The translations under genes were made by a program, and so were the position numbers. Source: Bacillota bacterium (GTDB lineage Bacteria; Bacillota; Clostridia; Lachnospirales; Lachnospiraceae). From it: DNA of 64,000 nt. Below, piece after piece: positions 63,264-64,000 of the stretch; positions within the stretch are counted from its first letter, which is position 1; the number at the start of each line of letters is the position of its first letter. Location of the stretch: positions 1 to 64,000 of the forward strand of contig JAEYOQ010000011.1 of NCBI GenBank assembly GCA_023411555.1, read 5' to 3'. The notes below the pieces were generated by a model, which saw only the letters and a list, made by a program, of their open reading frames with translations, was not told the DNA's origin and searched no databases.

Positions 63264-63368
63264 ATTCCTCACCTTTTTGCTCATAAAATCTATGTATTCT
63301 TACTTACTGTAATAATATAATAAAAGAAACTATTATTCAAGTAAAAGTAAAAGGAGAGTATGAACATA

Positions 63369-64000
63369 ATGAAACTTAGACCACCCGCAACCCCTCTTAT
63401 TACAATTGATCCCTACTTCAGTATCTGGTCAGCGCATAATGAATTGAATTCAGGAGAAACAGTGCATTGGACTTGTAAACCAAACCCTATCACAGGAATA
63501 CTTACAGTAGGTAATCAGGAATATCTGTTTATGGGTAATAAAGAGAATACAATTAAGATGGTTCAAACAGCTTGTGATATTAAAGCGATGTCGACTATCT
63601 ATAAATTTTGTGCTGATTCTATTGAACTGACCCTGACCTTTACATCACCGCTGTTACTGGATGATCTGAAGATCCTATCTCGCCCGGTATCTTACCTGAA
63701 GACTGAGCTTCGTGGAATTGACAATAAGTCTCAGCAGGCAAAGATTAGCATCTACGTGGAGGATGATGTCTGTCTGGATACTCATCATGAGTGTCCCACA
63801 GAGGGTGAGAATATTGCAATTGATAACGGGATTGCATGTGCAAGAATGGGAAGTACTCTTCAGCCTGTCTTAGGTAAGTCCGGCGATGATGTTCGTATCA
63901 ACTGGGGATATTTCTACTTGGCAGTTAAGGCTGCGACACCGGAAATACATATTAATAAGCAGGGAGATGCTACCTGTCTCGTTGCTAGTGCAACACTTGA
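63369..64000 (+). CDS. GtaA-like glutaminase/glycosidase family protein, 5' part (DUF4964/DUF5127)
   Basis: Partial, running off the right edge; at least 210 residues are seen. The start is MKLRPPATPLITIDPYFSIWS, the standard DUF4964 beginning, followed by HWTCKPNPITGILTVGNQEYLFMG and TYKTELRG-like DUF5127 blocks. Full proteins of this type are about 650-700 aa and end in a catalytic-fold domain (DUF4965). An ATG at 63360 is 3 nt after AAGGAG and the ATG at 63369 is 12 nt after; either may be used. Despite the glutaminase name, gut and soil members sit in carbohydrate loci, as here. It lies near an AraC gene and the transport locus. Confidence 0.85.
   Translation, partial: MKLRPPATPLITIDPYFSIWSAHNELNSGETVHWTCKPNPITGILTVGNQEYLFMGNKENTIKMVQTACDIKAMSTIYKFCADSIELTLTFTSPLLLDDLKILSRPVSYLKTELRGIDNKSQQAKISIYVEDDVCLDTHHECPTEGENIAIDNGIACARMGSTLQPVLGKSGDDVRINWGYFYLAVKAATPEIHINKQGDATCLVASATL

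Noticed and set aside
1..64000. tRNA, rRNA, CRISPR array, intact insertion sequence or prophage
   Set aside because: No cloverleaf with TTCGA-type loop, no regularly spaced direct repeats and no transposase or phage structural gene was seen. This was by eye and cannot exclude a small RNA gene.

Overview
The window is AT-rich, has short leaders with AGGAGG-type ribosome binding sites, and carries genes typical of anaerobic Firmicutes: YhgE/Pip, FeoAB, MCP/CheW, YesM-type sensor kinases, a Csp-like subtilase, and DUF4256 and DUF2804 proteins. Together these suggest a clostridial, probably Lachnospiraceae-like, chromosome. The assignment is an inference from gene content; there is no rRNA or other marker here. 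I found no tRNA, rRNA, CRISPR array or intact transposase.

Layout. 1-3.4 kb: a structured element at the left edge, then two secreted proteins of unknown function. 3.4-6.9 kb: a TetR regulator divergent from a YhgE/Pip membrane protein, whose 3' end overlaps a small protein made of 28-residue repeats. 6.9-10.4 kb: a two-gene NHEJ operon (ku-ligD), preceded by a dispersed intergenic repeat that recurs at 29.4 kb. 10.4-13.8 kb: a DtxR-type regulator divergent from feoA-feoB. 13.8-24.2 kb: a chemosensory region with two nearly identical cheW-mcp cassettes, a DUF2804 gene, cheA and cheR. Remnants of a DUF2804 gene and of a third mcp show that it grew by tandem duplication and decayed. 24.3-29.4 kb: a BFD-type ferredoxin-like protein, a MATE exporter, a small membrane protein, and a DUF1538 membrane protein with two PII-like regulators. 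29.6-33.5 kb: an ABC transporter pair (LolD/FtsX type) and an alpha/beta hydrolase.

33.5-36.8 kb is a leftward phospholipid operon: PAP2, LPG-synthase-type membrane protein, PS synthase and PS decarboxylase. It should make phosphatidylethanolamine. 37-39.3 kb has an epoxide-hydrolase family protein divergent from an AraC regulator. 39.3-45.4 kb has a MarR-controlled heterodimeric ABC exporter, then a Csp-like subtilase. 45.6-48.3 kb holds single genes: GNAT, DUF4256, a tandem MerR protein and a cupin.

48.4-64 kb is a nutrient-uptake locus. A YesM-type kinase, an AraC-type response regulator and a membrane-anchored solute-binding protein form one operon. It is followed by a Dpp/Opp-type importer (binding protein, two permeases, two ATPases), a TIM-barrel sugar isomerase-like protein, a second solute-binding lipoprotein and a flavodoxin. 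A further AraC regulator is divergent from a GtaA-like DUF4964/DUF5127 protein that runs off the right edge. The likely logic is extracellular ligand sensing, import and intracellular breakdown, with an oligosaccharide as likely a substrate as a peptide.

The most unusual items are the decayed chemosensory duplications, the dispersed structured repeat, the DUF1538/PII unit, the 28-residue repeat protein tied to YhgE, the leader of cheA, and the kinase-regulator-binding protein operon.
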